Shown: positions 23,490 through 38,000, numbered from the stretch's first letter. The stretch is DNA of 64,000 nucleotides from Macrotrachela quadricornifera (GCA_022393335.1 JAJEKB010019999.1:34183-98182), one strand, 5' to 3'. Notes: generated by a model not told the origin, from the letters alone. Numbers and translations: made by a program.

Positions 23490-23929
23490 TTTACAACTTT
23501 TATTTAATAACTGTAATAGATGATTGATTTTTAAAGGAGAGAACAAACAAAAATGTTGCATGATATTAATGGTTCTCTGATGGAACCAATAAAAATTTAA
23601 GAAATCATTCAGATGTCACTTTTCTAAAAGCATATATTGATATTTATTTTTGAAGTATTGTCAATAGCAACGCATATTTTATGGTTACTTAAGAAAGATG
23701 TCTATTTTCCTGCGGAAATTCAGGTAAAAGAAATCTCGAGAGAAGAACGACAATAAACGGAAGAAAAAAAAAAAAAGAAAGAAAACATAAAGATGGCATA
23801 TAAAATACTTTTTTAAGATTTAAATAATCGATTGAAATTTTTTTTACACTTTTTTGAAAGAAGAAATTTTTTTTATTCAAACTATTAAATAATTTTATAT
23901 TTTTTTTATAGAAAACTTTTACTTAAAAT
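23490..23929. promoter_or_regulatory. Shared bidirectional promoter region of malectin and PDE6D
   Basis: The two start codons face away from each other across 440 bases of AT-rich DNA with long A/T tracts. A TTTTTTTATAG acceptor-like site lies just before the PDE6D start (ending 23911), so its 5' UTR may be spliced or carry a spliced leader. Confidence 0.5.
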
Positions 23930-24880
<951 letters not shown>

Positions 24881-26139
24881 CAGCTATCATTAATATAAAA
24901 TATTATTTTTTTTTTCTTCTTTCGTTACATTCAACATAGATTTCGCATTTTTGTTTTTTGTTAGTAGTGAGATGTGTATTCATTCTCTTTCTATTTAATG
25001 TTATTATGAAGTAATTTATACAAAAATCTTTACATCATTGAATTGCGTCTATATTGGCTTTTTTTTGTTGTTGTAATTATATATATATATAGTTAAATGT
25101 GTGAATGTGTGCAAAGAAAAAGAACTTTCTAAATCAGATGAGCATCTTTTACAAACAAGCAAAAAAATGGAGCTTATTTTTTATTGTTGTTTTGTTGCTA
25201 ACTTTTTTTTCTTCTCTTCTATTCTGTGAATATTTGCTTTTGTTATTGTGGATCTATGTGTATGTATGGTGAATGAGACGGAAATATTATGTGGATGTAT
25301 TTAAATGAAAAAATGAATTCTGAAATATATCATTTTATATATATATATATACACACAATAAAAGGATTATCAAGTTGTAGTTTGAAATATCCGTTAACTT
25401 TAACTGACTTTTTATTGTTTAAATATGATTTAATTAGCCACTAATCGAAATCAATTTTGATTCTTTGAAGAATTACTAACATTTATTGAGTTATCTAAAC
25501 CTCGATTTCGATAGCGTGAAATTGACTTGAAAAAAGCTATAATTCTATTCTATTCGATATTTAGATAAATAGTTGCCTTTTCGAGGCCAATCTTGCCAAA
25601 ATAAAATTTATTCAAAATTATTTAGTAGAATTAATCAGTATATATCATAAGAAATATAATAACCCCCCCCCCCCGCAATAAAAGGCCCGGGGCCTTCTAT
25701 TATGGTTTCGCACATCGCACTTTTTTTGTGGAAAAATCTTCCTACCCCTATAGGGCATTTTTCCTCCAGAGGGGCCTTCTATTGCGGGAGGGGGGGGGGT
25801 TAGTTTATTACAAATGGCTCTTCCATTTCAGAAAATAGAAATATATTTATTGTATAATTAACGTATTCCATAATATTATTCAATACATAGAATTTCTAGA
25901 ACAACTGAACTGATTATTCATTTTATTCTATAGATCAAAGATTCCTATCGTGATGTTCTATCACATTTCCGTGTTACTATGAATGCCAAAAATCATTGGA
26001 TGATTGAATTTATCTATTAGAATTAGATCTTATTAATAAAAAAAAATTCGTTTTTTTCTGATATATTCAATGATTTAATATTAAATTCGAAAGTAAGAAT
26101 TATTAGTCATATATATATATTTTAATTTCATCCGGTTAA
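24881..26139. other. Intergenic spacer between PDE6D and the first GPCR gene
   Basis: It contains the PDE6D 3' region, a short TA microsatellite (about 25,078-25,091) and another (25,338-25,352), and the GC-rich inverted-end element at 25,660-25,802. No gene. Confidence 0.5.
25660..25802. mobile_element. GC-rich MITE with C-tract/G-tract inverted ends
   Basis: The left end TAACCCCC...GCAATAAAAGGCCC and the right end GGGGCCTTCTATTGCGGGAG...GGGGGTTA are near-perfect reverse complements over about 30 bases. The whole 143-bp element can fold into one hairpin. It is non-coding, and its target duplication is uncertain. Confidence 0.7.
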
Positions 26140-27198
26140 TTATATTTCACTTGATGTTGTTGTTGTTAAAAATGTTGACGGTACTATAAATGATGTTTTT
26201 TTATATTTCCGATTTGTTCTTAAACTATTTTGATGATGATGATGACGATTACGTCGATTTTTCCATATATCAGGAAATGCATATATACTTAAAAATGATG
26301 AAAAACAACAAGGTACATATGTAAATGCATTTGCTATTTGTTCATACCATAATAAATTAATAAATGGCCAAAAATTATATAAAATATTTAAATTTGTTAA
26401 AACATATGGTAAAAGACCAATTAAATAAATAAATGAAAATAATATCATTTGACGTGTTAAACGTTTACAACGACGCCATTTTTTTGTATTTGAACGAAAT
26501 AAACTAAGACGTAAACGTATTATACGTATTAATAGAAGAAATGTTGCTATTATTGTTATTAATAATGGTAATAATAAACTTAATAATATATCAATTAAAA
26601 ATATTATTTTTTCACTTTCAAAACAAGGTCGACATTGGAATTTATTTAATAATGTTTTATCATATGAACATGTTAATATAAGAATTGAATACCATGTTAA
26701 CGGAAAACCTAATGCAAATATACTTGGTATAAGTTTAAATTTAAATGTTGATTGAAGTTTTTTTATATGTATTGGACCAAATATAAGTATATGACGTTGT
26801 ATTGATGCCCAACATACTAAAAGACCAAGACAAACAATTGATGAATAATCAACAATTAACCATAATTTACATAATGTTAATGATAATGGAAAATATGAAT
26901 TAAAATATAATTCAATTAAAAAAAATGGTATACATGTACATGTTGTAAATAAACTAATATGTAATATACAACGAAATGCAAAAACACTTAATTTTGTATT
27001 TGTATGAAGACGATATATAACAAATAAATTAATAAATACACTTGGAATACTTATACATAAAATAATAATAAAAAGAATTTTATTAAAAATTGAATTTAAA
27101 TATTTATCATTTATAATATTTGTTAAATTATTAAAATCTGGTAATAATGTTTTATTTTTCATTAATATGATGTTTATCGTTCTTTTTTCTATCGGCAT
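26140..27198 (-). CDS. Rhodopsin-like seven-transmembrane receptor, single exon
   Basis: 352 residues in one exon. Seven hydrophobic segments are evident, at roughly 38-60, 72-95, 110-132, 152-175, 198-225, 250-270 and 285-305. A TM3 cysteine (TLCKLW) and a Cys-containing second extracellular loop (CSYDKTLLNKFQCRPCFES) suggest the usual disulfide. The DRY position at the end of TM3 reads SIQRHILIF. N-glycosylation sites (NKT, NNLT) lie in the N-terminus, and the C-tail has RNRHHHHQNS and a T-rich end. Ligand and subfamily cannot be told. Rotifers and other spiralians carry large families of such receptors, commonly intronless. Confidence 0.85.
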   Translation of the reverse strand: MPIEKRTINIILMKNKTLLPDFNNLTNIINDKYLNSIFNKILFIIILCISIPSVFINLFVIYRLHTNTKLSVFAFRCILHISLFTTCTCIPFFLIELYFNSYFPLSLTLCKLWLIVDYSSIVCLGLLVCWASIQRHILIFGPIHIKKLQSTFKFKLIPSIFALGFPLTWYSILILTCSYDKTLLNKFQCRPCFESEKIIFLIDILLSLLLPLLITIIATFLLLIRIIRLRLSLFRSNTKKWRRCKRLTRQMILFSFIYLIGLLPYVLTNLNILYNFWPFINLLWYEQIANAFTYVPCCFSSFLSIYAFPDIWKNRRNRHHHHQNSLRTNRKYKKTSFIVPSTFLTTTTSSEI

Positions 27199-28775
27199 AG
27201 ATTTTCCTCCATAAAAATAAATGTCCTAATACTCGGTTCTTTTTGCTTGTCTCTCTCTCTATATATATATATTTGTCTCTTGTACGTCATCTCATATTCT
27301 TTGTCAATATTATACAACATAAATATATACGAATAATAAATGAACAAGAAAATATTTCGAATTTGACAAGTGTATACAATGAGATTTTTTTCTAGGTAAT
27401 GAATATTGTTAGGACAATAAAATATGTTTTGAAGATTTATTAATAGAGAATATAGGAGAAATGAGATTATGATTGATCTGTTATTGTGTACTCATTTATT
27501 AATCATATATTCATTGAAATAACTTCCAGATGTGTTAATATGAGTATTTTATCGGATAATATTTATTTCTTTTAATTTAGAAAATATTTTCTTAGATAAT
27601 AATCGTTTATTGAATAGAATTTATTTCTCTTTTTTTTTTGTAAATTATGATCATATTAATTCTTTTGTATATCAGTATGAAAAAAGATAATATATTTAAA
27701 TAAGAATAGCTGTAATTTTATGATTACATTTCCTTTATATTCTGTGTTTTACAAATGTTAAAGAATAGTATAATAGAATATGTTAACAGTTAGAATATAC
27801 AAATCAAAAAAACATGTTTACATAATTCTTAATTCATTAGTAAAGATGTCTACAAAAGACAGTTGTATAAACATTAATGGATTGTGTAAAATAATTTTAG
27901 TTAATCTTTTTTTTCTCATGGATTATCATCGTCAAGATTTTATTGATACGAATAAACAATACAAAAATTCAATCTTCTTCTCATTTACGGAAAAAAACAG
28001 AATGTAGTAACCTGTTTTCGATCTTTTCTGTTAATATAATCATTAAATCATTGTTAAAATTTTTTATAAAATATCTTCGAATGATTCTTTAATTGTATTC
28101 TACTAGAATCGATTATTTTTTTGTCTTATACAGCAGGCACGTACCCAGAAATTTTCTGAGGGGGGGGGAGCCCTACTATGGGAAAATAAAAAATTTCATA
28201 GGGCAAAAAGTGTCTTCCCGTACCCCCCTACGCGCGTTTTAGCCCTTGAGGGGGGTGGCCAAACCTCATGGCCCCCCCCCCTTCGGTACGTGGCTGTTAT
28301 ACAGTATTATGAGTACAATGAAGGATATAAATTTTTATTTGTAAAATAAACATCTGATATAAAAGATGGATATGTCAAGGTAATGGCCTATCATATAAAA
28401 TGCTTTATAATATTTTTTCGATTGTCTATAAAATATCATTGAATGACTATAATATAGAGTAAATATGTCTTTCAATATATTGAATAAAAGAATTAGATGG
28501 TATCCATTTGCCTTCTATTTGTATATTCTAAACATTGTCTTCAATGAACAAATGTATTTTAACCTTGTTATTTCGTTTCAATATCATGGTCGTCGTTTTC
28601 TTTCTTTTTGTTAATCATAAATGATACATTTTCTTCTCTGTCTGTCTCTGTTTCTTTTACCCTATTTGCATTTGTGAATCAAACCGTGACCAGGTAATAC
28701 GATAAACGATTTTTTTAAATAAATAACTAAGTGATAGTACAACTTTGTTTTATTATTTAAATTTAATTAATTTAA
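27199..28775. other. Intergenic region with a hAT-type MITE
   Basis: AT-rich DNA holding a TCTC/TATA microsatellite (about 27,250-27,275) and the MITE at 28,134-28,296. The open frame at 27780-28007 has no recognisable features. The last few hundred bases should contain the promoter of the PTB-like gene. Confidence 0.5.
28134..28296. mobile_element. hAT-type MITE with 8-bp target duplication TTATACAG
   Basis: TTATACAG flanks the element exactly on both sides (28126-28133 and 28297-28304). Ends are CAGGCACGTACCC on the left and, reversed, CAGCCACGTACCG on the right. The 163-bp interior has G and C runs of 9-12 bases. Terminal CA/TG and an 8-bp duplication are typical of hAT elements. No transposase. 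Confidence 0.85.
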
Positions 28776-31700
28776 ATGGTTTCACGTTTTACGGATATTG
28801 AACGTAGAACATTACTTGTACACTATATAGGTCTTGAACCATTAACATTTTTTCCAACATCAGATGGGACAGATTTAGTTCAAGGTATTTTACGAAAGCA
28901 ATTAGTTCGACCAGAATCTAGTATAGTTGGACAAGAAGGTTCATTATATATAGATGATGGTGGAGAATTTCTTACATTTGAACCAGCTGATACAAAAAAT
29001 CGAACATTACATTTACCAGTAGAACATTTAGCTTATTGTGGTGCTTTAAGACATATGCGTCGTGATCCATCGGATCCACGTAATCCTGATCAAATTTTAC
29101 AACGAGATTTTGAAAATATTGATTTAGCTAATCGTTATGCACATCATATTACAGGTCCACCAATATTTATTGCAGTATTTCATGGATTTGATAATGCATT
29201 ATCTTATACATTTTTAACACAAAGTGCTGATGATGCTTGTGTTTTAGTTGTAAAACTTATGCGGGCATTTAGACAATATGAACAACAATTAGAACAACAA
29301 CGTGTACAACAAGGACAAATAAATCAAGGTTTTCCTTCACATATACCTGATAATCAAGGAAGAGCACCTTCACCTGTCATTGTTAATTATACGAATCCTT
29401 TACATCAACCATCACAATCATTGTTCACTGATAATAGGCAAATATCATCACCTTCTATTTCACTTCAAATGCCTAATACTCAAATGAATACATGCATCCA
29501 AACACCATATCAGGATGATTTAATTCAATATCTTACTTCGAATCCAAATTTTCAGGTTATAAATTCACCATACATACCATCAGCACCTATTATCAATCAT
29601 CCTATTGAAGCTTCATCAATCCTGTCAACACCATTTCCTTCTGTAAGTTATACTTATTAAATTGACTATTAAAAAGTCAAAAACTTTACACATTATAGAT
29701 GAGTTGTTCTACAATTAATCCATCAACAAGTATTGTTGTACGTACGCCTGATATATGTAATCCTCCTTGTTCTTGTTATTCAGTTGTTTCACAGGAAACT
29801 TGTATGTGTAATACATTAAATTGTACACAGTGTTGCTTGCCGCTTGCTTCATCCATGTGTTATAGATGATCTATTGGTCATTATCTAATTGTTATTCTCT
29901 GTGAAAAAAAAACAAAACATATTCGATTTAAAAACTAACTAAAATATAAATTTCTTTCTAAATCTTGTTTTTCAAAACATTTGATCATTCTTTTTTTTTT
30001 ATTAATAAACGAGATATTCAGTCTTCATGACAAGGATTTATCATTTAAAAAGAAAAAATGAATTTTTTTTTATTTATTTTTCTTCTCATAATTTTCAGAC
30101 ATCGAATAATTCACCTGTGGCCTCCGGCATGTTACCCATTAGTCCCAGTGCACCTAATCTGATATGTGATCCAACATCGCTACTAACACGACCTCCGTCT
30201 CCACCTATTATCGGTATTCCCAATGCAGGATTTATGCAAAATTGTTCCGATGCCGGATTTATGCAAAATTATTCCGATGCCGGATTTATGCAAAATTGTT
30301 CATTTGGTAATACACTTCCTCCACAGGTTATTTATAAGCCAAGCAACCAAGAATTAAATTATAAACAAAATGTTATGATACGATGGTTAAAACCACCAAC
30401 ACCACCACCACCAGCACCGATTGTCATTCGAGGTAAATTTTATTTCTATATTGATCGATTAGATACATGAAAATTAGTTGAATTTCAATGTAGAAATTCA
30501 ACCTCCACCTGAAGTTCCTCCACCACTTATTTGTCGGCAAATGCCACCATGTCCACCAACACCTCCACCAATTATTGTGAGGTAAAAATTCTTTTTTATT
30601 CTATATCAATTATTCAAATACACATGTCTATAGAGAACAACCACCACCCTGTCGACCACCAGAGAGACCATTAGTTATTGAAAAACGTCTACCACGTACT
30701 TGTCTACCACGTCAAGGTACAGAAATTTTTCAAAATGATATTTTATTTTATTATGAAAAACATTTAGTTATTGTTGAACGACATCCACCTCCTCCACCAA
30801 AACCACAACCAATAATCTATGAAAAATATTTACCACAACGACCACAACAACGTCAAATAGTGGTACAACGTGAAACTTGTCCTCCACCACCATGTTCAGG
30901 ATACTTACAACAACAAGGTGCAATCTGTTCATGTATATCATGTTCAAAAATACCAGGACAATCATGTGGACCAATGATATGTACAACGGCATCACAACAA
31001 GGCGGTGCTTGTTCGTGTACAGTATGTACAAGAACATTAGGACAACAATGTGCACCTTGCGGACCAATGATATGCTCAACAGGATCACAACAATGTACAA
31101 CTTGTACACCAATGGTATGTTCAACATCATCGCAATCAGCGCCATGTCGACGTTTAGTTCGAGAAATAGTTCGACAAGTTCCACAACAATGTGCTGTACC
31201 GTCTCAACAAGCTGTAGTTTGCACTCCACAACAACAACAACAAGTAATTGCAGGTCAATCACAGGTCGTTCAACAATTAGTACCCGTATTTGCTCAAAGA
31301 CAAGTTAGTTGATATATTAAAAATAGAAAAAAAGTTTTGATTTCTAAATCATTCTTCTTTTTTTTTAGAAAACTAGCATTAAGTTTAAAGATAATAGACA
31401 TAATAAAGTCGTATTACTTTTCTTTAGTCTATCATTCATAAAAAACATTAATTTCCTTTCTTTTTGTAAAGGTGTTACTTTTCTTAGAGTTTTAACAACA
31501 AGATGAAAAAACAATGTCATAATGAATTCTATTGAGATATAAATGCATCATTGTTCGTCTACAATAAAAGACACTATTTTTAGTATATACTCTATATTTA
31601 TATCATATATGTCTGCTTTCCTTTTTATATTTATATACGATTCTATGATAGAAAATTTCCATAAAGTTTTTATTTTATGTAAACTGAGATCACTAATAAT

Positions 31701-32210
31701 AAATGATATTGTAGTATGATAAACTTTTCGTAGTTAATCGTGCATAGTAAAATAAAAAATTTATTTAATGATTCTCTCAATTGGATTCGACATCATTATA
31801 ATCAGCTTAAAAGATAATATAGAGAATATTGTACCCTGGAGAGAACTTCATTAAAATAATGTTGTATTCTGTTTTTCTTTTCCTTATAAAACTGATTATG
31901 TCAAAGTGAATTATCAAATAAAAACGCGTCGGAAAATTTAACCATGATGACGTTAATTCCTTATTTTTTTTTTTCGTCTTTTTTTCCTTATTAGTTATTT
32001 ATTGTTACTTACGCTTGAACAAATATAAACTTATGTTTATGATACATTGATATCTATTTTTTTTTTTAGCATGTTGTTCAACCAAGAGGTGTTCGTGTTA
32101 TTCGACAAGTAATTGGTCCAGCTCAAACATCAACAATAGGTCAAGCATGTATTCCACACCAATTTCCACAAATGTTCTGTCCACCTGGACAAGCCTTAAT
32201 TCAAGCATAA
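28776..32210 (+). CDS. PTB/PID-like domain protein with Pro/Gln- and Cys-rich tail
   Basis: Exons 28776..29642, 30099..30432, 30494..30581, 30634..30716, 30768..31303 and 32070..32210 keep one frame for 682 residues. The first ~170 residues look like a phosphotyrosine-binding/PID fold: LLVHYIGLEPLTFFP, strands, an AYCGALRHMRRDPSDP loop, FIAVFHGFDNALSYTFL, and a closing helix ACVLVVKLMRAFRQYEQQ. The rest is low-complexity: Gln/Asn-rich, then PPTPPPPAP-type proline runs, then Cys-rich repeats (CSCISCSK, CGPMICTT, CTTCTPMVCST). PTB domains bind NPxY-type peptides; no partner can be named. An optional exon at 29699-29869 would give a Cys-rich early end, and reading through after 31303 stops after VS. 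I know no named orthologue. Confidence 0.6.
29699..29869 (+). other. Possible alternative terminal exon of the PTB-like gene
   Basis: It follows a good acceptor (CACATTATAG) and keeps the phase of exon 1. It encodes MSCSTINPSTSIVV and then a Cys-dense run with CNPPCSCYS and CTQCC before a stop. Including it truncates the protein at about 345 residues with a cysteine-rich end; skipping it gives the long form. A donor after STSIV (GTACGT at 29737) could also make it an internal exon. Confidence 0.45.
30225..30305 (+). repeat. Three in-frame 27-bp tandem repeats
   Basis: Units at 30225, 30252 and 30279 encode AGFMQNCSD, AGFMQNYSD and AGFMQNCSF. They are nearly identical at DNA level, so the expansion is recent, and they are in frame with the gene. 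Confidence 0.85.
31304..32069 (+). other. 766-bp intron of the PTB-like gene
   Basis: Bounded by CAA|GTTAGT and TTTTTTTTTAG|CAT. If retained, translation stops two codons after the donor. No repeat or gene was recognised inside. Confidence 0.5.
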
Positions 32211-35055
32211 TCAACAAAATATATATGATAATTTTTGAAGAATTTTATTTGACATTTCTTCTTTAATATTAGTATTTTATGCCATTTTTATTTATTATAT
32301 ATCTTATTTATTTAATTTAATAATGCTAACAAGGAACTATTGTTCTATCGATATTTTCCATCATGTGTAGAAGATATTTTATTAACAAAAAAGAAATATA
32401 TAAATACTAAAGACAATAAAACTAGAAAAAAAAATATAAAGAATAGAATATGATGACGAGAAAAAATAGAATTTTTCTTTCTATTTTTCTATTTTACTTC
32501 ATCAGTTGATTAAGTTAACACGCACTCAGTCTATTGCATGTTTATTTATTGAAGTGTCTAGGTAAGACGATATTCATTCTACTGTTTAAAATCCAGACGT
32601 AAGTGTGAAATATTAGATGTATATGCTAACTAGTACATCAGAACCATAAATCATGGAAATTATAAGAAATAATAGAATTTAGTGTTCTTAGTAACCTTAA
32701 TCTATAAAAATTTTTCTGCATTTATATAAATATTATGACAGCTCTATTTGCTTTTGTTTCTTCGCTTTGTTGAGTAATATTGGTTTATTCATGTCGGAAA
32801 ACACATACGAGAAAAGGCCGATGCATCTAAAAAATATTTGATAAATAAGAAAAAAAAATTTACTAAGGAAAAATAGAATATGTTTTGATTATTAAATATA
32901 TACTTCAATATTTATTACTAAAAAAAAAAAGAGAATCAATGTATAATCATACTAAATGAAATGTAAGAATTAATATTTATTATTAACTTTAGTTTTTTTC
33001 AGTAGAATGTGTATTGACCGAAATAATTTATTTATCGAATGACATTTATATGTAAGCTTCTAGATCGAAATAAATCTATTTCAATTGATTTATAGATGTT
33101 TTATAATATTAATTACATTAAAAAGAAAAAACAAACTCCACCTACAATTTTATAAAAAAATAAAAATTTAAACTTAATATATTATTAACGTATGAACAAA
33201 TCATGTTGAAACAATGTTTTTTTTAAAATTTTTATTAAGTCATTAATAGTTCTTTTTTTATATTTTTTTTGTTTATAGGAGAAGAAGTAAAAAAACATTT
33301 AATTAGAAAATATAATGTAAATAAAAATGAACGATAAAGTATCTTATTCACATTATCTTAAGTATTTTGTCCTTATTCAAACAACTATAAAATAATGTTA
33401 ATAAATTTTAATATTTACATTTTGCACTTAAAAAAATGAACGAATGAAGGATTTTTATGTCAAGTATGACGTAGAACTTTATTTTTCATTAACGATATAA
33501 GAGAAGATGATTATATCAATTAGTTTTAACCTTTAGAAAAAAGAACGTATCATTTATATCATAAACTATGAACAATCATCTTTCATCTAATTTTATATGA
33601 AGAAGAAAAACATTATATAAATTATAATTTTCAATCATTCGTAAGTTTACATGCAAGAATATATATATATATTGATGTTCTTATAATGAAATGACATTAT
33701 TCTGTTGATACAGTCGGCATGTTTTCTTTTCTTTTCTTTTCTTTCAAGATCTATCCTTTTTTTGCATGTTTCCTATCAACAACAATGATCATTTCAGTTG
33801 ATATTCTTGCATGTTATATTTATTAAATATAGTATTTGGTTAACAAATAAGATCTAAATTAATGAACCTGAAAAGATTCTAATTAGATGACATTTACTAT
33901 AGTACATCGTAGGTCATGGGTTATTATCAAAAGAAATAAATTCTATTATTTTCTTACTTAAATAAAAATCAGTAAGTATAAAGAAGAATAATCTATACAA
34001 TTACTGTATATTATTCGTTTAAATACAGTCACTAATTGTAACATAGAAGATGATTTTAGAAAATCAAACTTTAAATTACAAAGAGCTGTAAACCTTTTGC
34101 TGATTTTTTTTTTCGGTAACTTGGTGAAGATTAAGATTTATTCAAAAGATTATGAACATTTTCCCTCTTATTATCTCTCTTAAATGTAGACGACAGAATA
34201 ACTTTTTTAGAAAAATATGATTAGAATAAAGAACCTTGTCAAAATCATAGATTCATAATGATACAGTAAATCATTTACTTTTTCTTTGCTTTAATAATAA
34301 GATGTGTTGTTCTTTTCATCTATCTATAAACGTCCACTTACGATGTACTTATACAAACGGAAATTGAACGTTTTTTTAAAAGTTAATTGTATATTCGGTA
34401 TTTGATTTTAAAGAAATTAATCTTAATAAAATATTTTTCTACATTATTAATTTTTTGTTGTATTAGAATAAAAATAGTATGTTTTCTTTTCTATTATCTA
34501 TGGAATGTCTATAATAAATCTGCATATGAATGAGTTCTTTGAACTTTTTCGTTCGTGAGTTCACAACTGTTGTTTGAATATTTAATAAGAAGAAAAGAAA
34601 AGAAATGATATTCAATGAATGCATGTGTATAAAATGACAAAAGAGAATCATATTTCTTTTACAGTTCTCCTTTTTTTACGCAGTTCTTCTCAATAAGACT
34701 AGTGTAAAAAATTAATTTCTCTTTCTTTCTATCTCTCATATTCTTTTTTCATAATAAATAGCATGACTGACAGACATGACAAACAGTCGAAGATTAGAGA
34801 AGCACAATTTCACAAATAGATTCATCTCAGTACTTACACACGCATATATGCATGACGTTAAACTTAAACAGAAATGAATACATAAGGCTATGTATTTATA
34901 TCTTGCACTAAGAAAAGCGTTTCGTCAAAACATTGTCTGCTCTTATTAAAAAGTCTTTATCATCTTTTAGATTGTCATAAATCGTTCTTTTACTATATTC
35001 ATTTATCTATTTCTTTTTTCTCAATCTATTTTGTACAATTAATCAAAATTCAAAA
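32211..35055. other. 2.8-kb intergenic region
   Basis: Very AT-rich, with short TA and TTTTC microsatellites (about 33,658-33,672 and 33,722-33,745). I see no gene, inverted-end element or structured RNA. It should contain the 3' end of the PTB-like gene and the promoter of the second GPCR. Confidence 0.45.
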
Positions 35056-38000
35056 ATGGTCGAACAAATTCGAGGATTAAGTACATTTACAGATGATACA
35101 TCAACATCGTCTACATCTTTACTTTCACCAACAATTATTATGCAATGTGAAAAAATTTTATTATTACTTTCAAATCGAACAACTATTACAAATAATCAAC
35201 AATCATTACCAATTTATATTCGACAATTATTAGCTAAATATAATTTAACATTTCGTTTACCTAAATCAATGTCAGAATGTATAGTTGAATTAACACGTTT
35301 TACTAATATTACAAATGAATCTAATTCAACAATAAAAATAAATCGACAAAATTATGGTATACAAGGATATTCAAGTTCATTAATTGTATTTATTATTCTT
35401 ATAACATGTGTTTCATTAATATCAATTATTGGAAATTTATGTTTAGCTAAAGTTCTTTATTCAAAACGTTATCGTCTTATACAAACTGATCGAATTGTTT
35501 TATGTCTTGCATTAAGTAAGAAAAGAAAAAATTTCTTTTTTTTTTACAAAAAAATTTAATTTAATTTATTTAGGTGAACTTTGTTTAGTTTTAATTGATA
35601 CACCAACAGAAATTTATCGTTTTCTTGCATATTCATTTACTCAAGAATGGCTTTGTCGTTTTCATACATTTTTGGAAGCTTTATTTTCCTCATGTATCAT
35701 CTTCTATCATCTTTTAGGTATGTACGCAACCTAAGTACGTCATTATCCAAAATAGAAAAAATTTTAATATTATATTATAATTTATTTAAAAGATGATAAA
35801 GAGTACATTTGAGAAATACACAATTATATATAATAGAAAAAAATAAAACAGATTTTTTTTTTTTCTTCTTACGTTTTATGATTATTTTTTAATAACATAA
35901 GTAATAAAGACATATATATTTAATAAATTTCTTCTTTCATGACAATATAAAAATTGAGAAATACCAGAAATATTACTAATCTAATAGTGCATTGCTTTTT
36001 TAAGAGTTACATGATTTTTCAAGTTATGTAAACAATAGTTTAAATATAAAAGACTTATTCAACTGTAAATTTATTATACCTCAAGGTAGAATACATAATT
36101 AAATGATTTTTGATCTATCTGTTTTTCCCTAGAGTCTTAAATAAATGCAGTTCATGTTACTTAGTGCATCGAGAATATTTTCATGTAATTCTTACATAAA
36201 TCAATGTACTTATTTAAAAGTAACACATACATCAAATTTTAAATGGATAAAAAGAATATCAATTTCTTTTTTTTATTGCATGTGAATGTAATTTATTCTT
36301 AATCATATTCGATTAATATGATTAATCTTTTCTAGAAGATTCTTTTTCTTCTTCATTTATTGAAAGAAAAAAAAACTGAAATTGATGTATTATTTAATAA
36401 ATAAAAGAATATCGCGTGTTGAGTGTAAGAATAAATTCATCTTTATTTAGAACATGTTGAGATTGCGTTGGATCGTGTACTTTATATTAAATTCTATCAT
36501 CATGATTATTCAGAATATTATAATCTAATACACCTACGGGTTCAGAATATGATTTAGATTGAAAAGGACATTTGTGATAAATGTGATAAAACAAATTATT
36601 TATAGAATTATTTCATGTTTAACATTTGGAATTTATTATTCATCATAAATTTGATATGAAATTCTATAATGTTAACTAGCAACCCTAGTGTATTCATTTT
36701 ACTTATGTGTGCTCATAACCTAGACATATCAAGTATATTTTAACGTTTGAAAAATAAAAAAACAAAATTTTTTTCAAGTGACACATTTGAATTTAATGTT
36801 ACAAAAATATTAATTTCCTTTCTTACACTTTTTTCTTTTGAATAGTCAAAAGAAATAAATTTAAGAAAAATTTTTTTAATCATCAAGTATTTTCTCAATG
36901 AAAATAAAAAGAATATCTTAGGTCAAATCATTTATATATAATGAATTGCGTGACTAAGTACATAAATTAATCAATTTGACTACATAATTTTATATCGCTT
37001 TTCATATCCTGTGATTATTCCAAGAACCTTGTCTGTGAGGGAGAAGAGAGATGGATTCAAGTTTCTACTCATAAACCCTTCAATACTCTTATAGATCGTA
37101 TTTCACAAAAACTAAGTCTACTGTGTAAATCGATTAATAATAAGATGGATTGAAATTAAAATAAAAAGACTATTGTAAAATATACTAACTCTAATGCAGC
37201 TGAAAAGCATCTTATATTTGTTTAGTATGAATAAATAATAATTAATTCTATTTATGAAAAGATCTAGAAAATAATTTTTTTCTAAATAGGTGCATTTGAT
37301 CGTTTTGTATATATCCATGGTCATATATCATCACAAAGTTCATCATGGTCAAAATGGTGTCGTCATATATCAACAAAATCTGGTTCAATAATCCTATTAA
37401 TATTACCAATAATATGTAGTTTACCAATAGCTATATGTAATTCTTTTCATGCAAATATAATTCATACATCATTAACAAATAAAATTTGTATTGTACAATA
37501 TACACATGGATTATTAATTAGTTTATTATTATCATTTTATATAATACCATTATTATTTTCATTTTTTCTTTATGGAAAATTAATTTATTTTATTCGTACA
37601 AGACATAATCAACATTATTTAACAAAAACAGCATATATATTACCATTAAAACGTAATAATATAATAGGATATCAATCAAGAAAACGTTCAAATAAAGAAA
37701 ATCTAAATCCTCATGATCAATTATTATTACAACCAAAAATATCATTTAATCGACGTCTTATTATGATAAATACCGAAACAAATGGTTCAACAACAACAAC
37801 AACAACAATGGCACATATACAATCAGTACCACATAATACACATTTAAATAATTCATCAAATTCATCACAATCAAGTCGTTCATCAACAGGTACAAGTTCA
37901 ACATCAACAACATCACCAATTGTTCTTTATAAAATAAATTCTCAAGCAAATGCAAATGCAAATCGTACTGTTTTATTACTTGTTTTATTATTATCATTTT

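Noticed and set aside
30768..31308. Minus-strand Val-rich frame and a Thr/Met-rich plus frame
   Set aside because: Shadows of the Gln/Cys-rich exon of the PTB-like gene.
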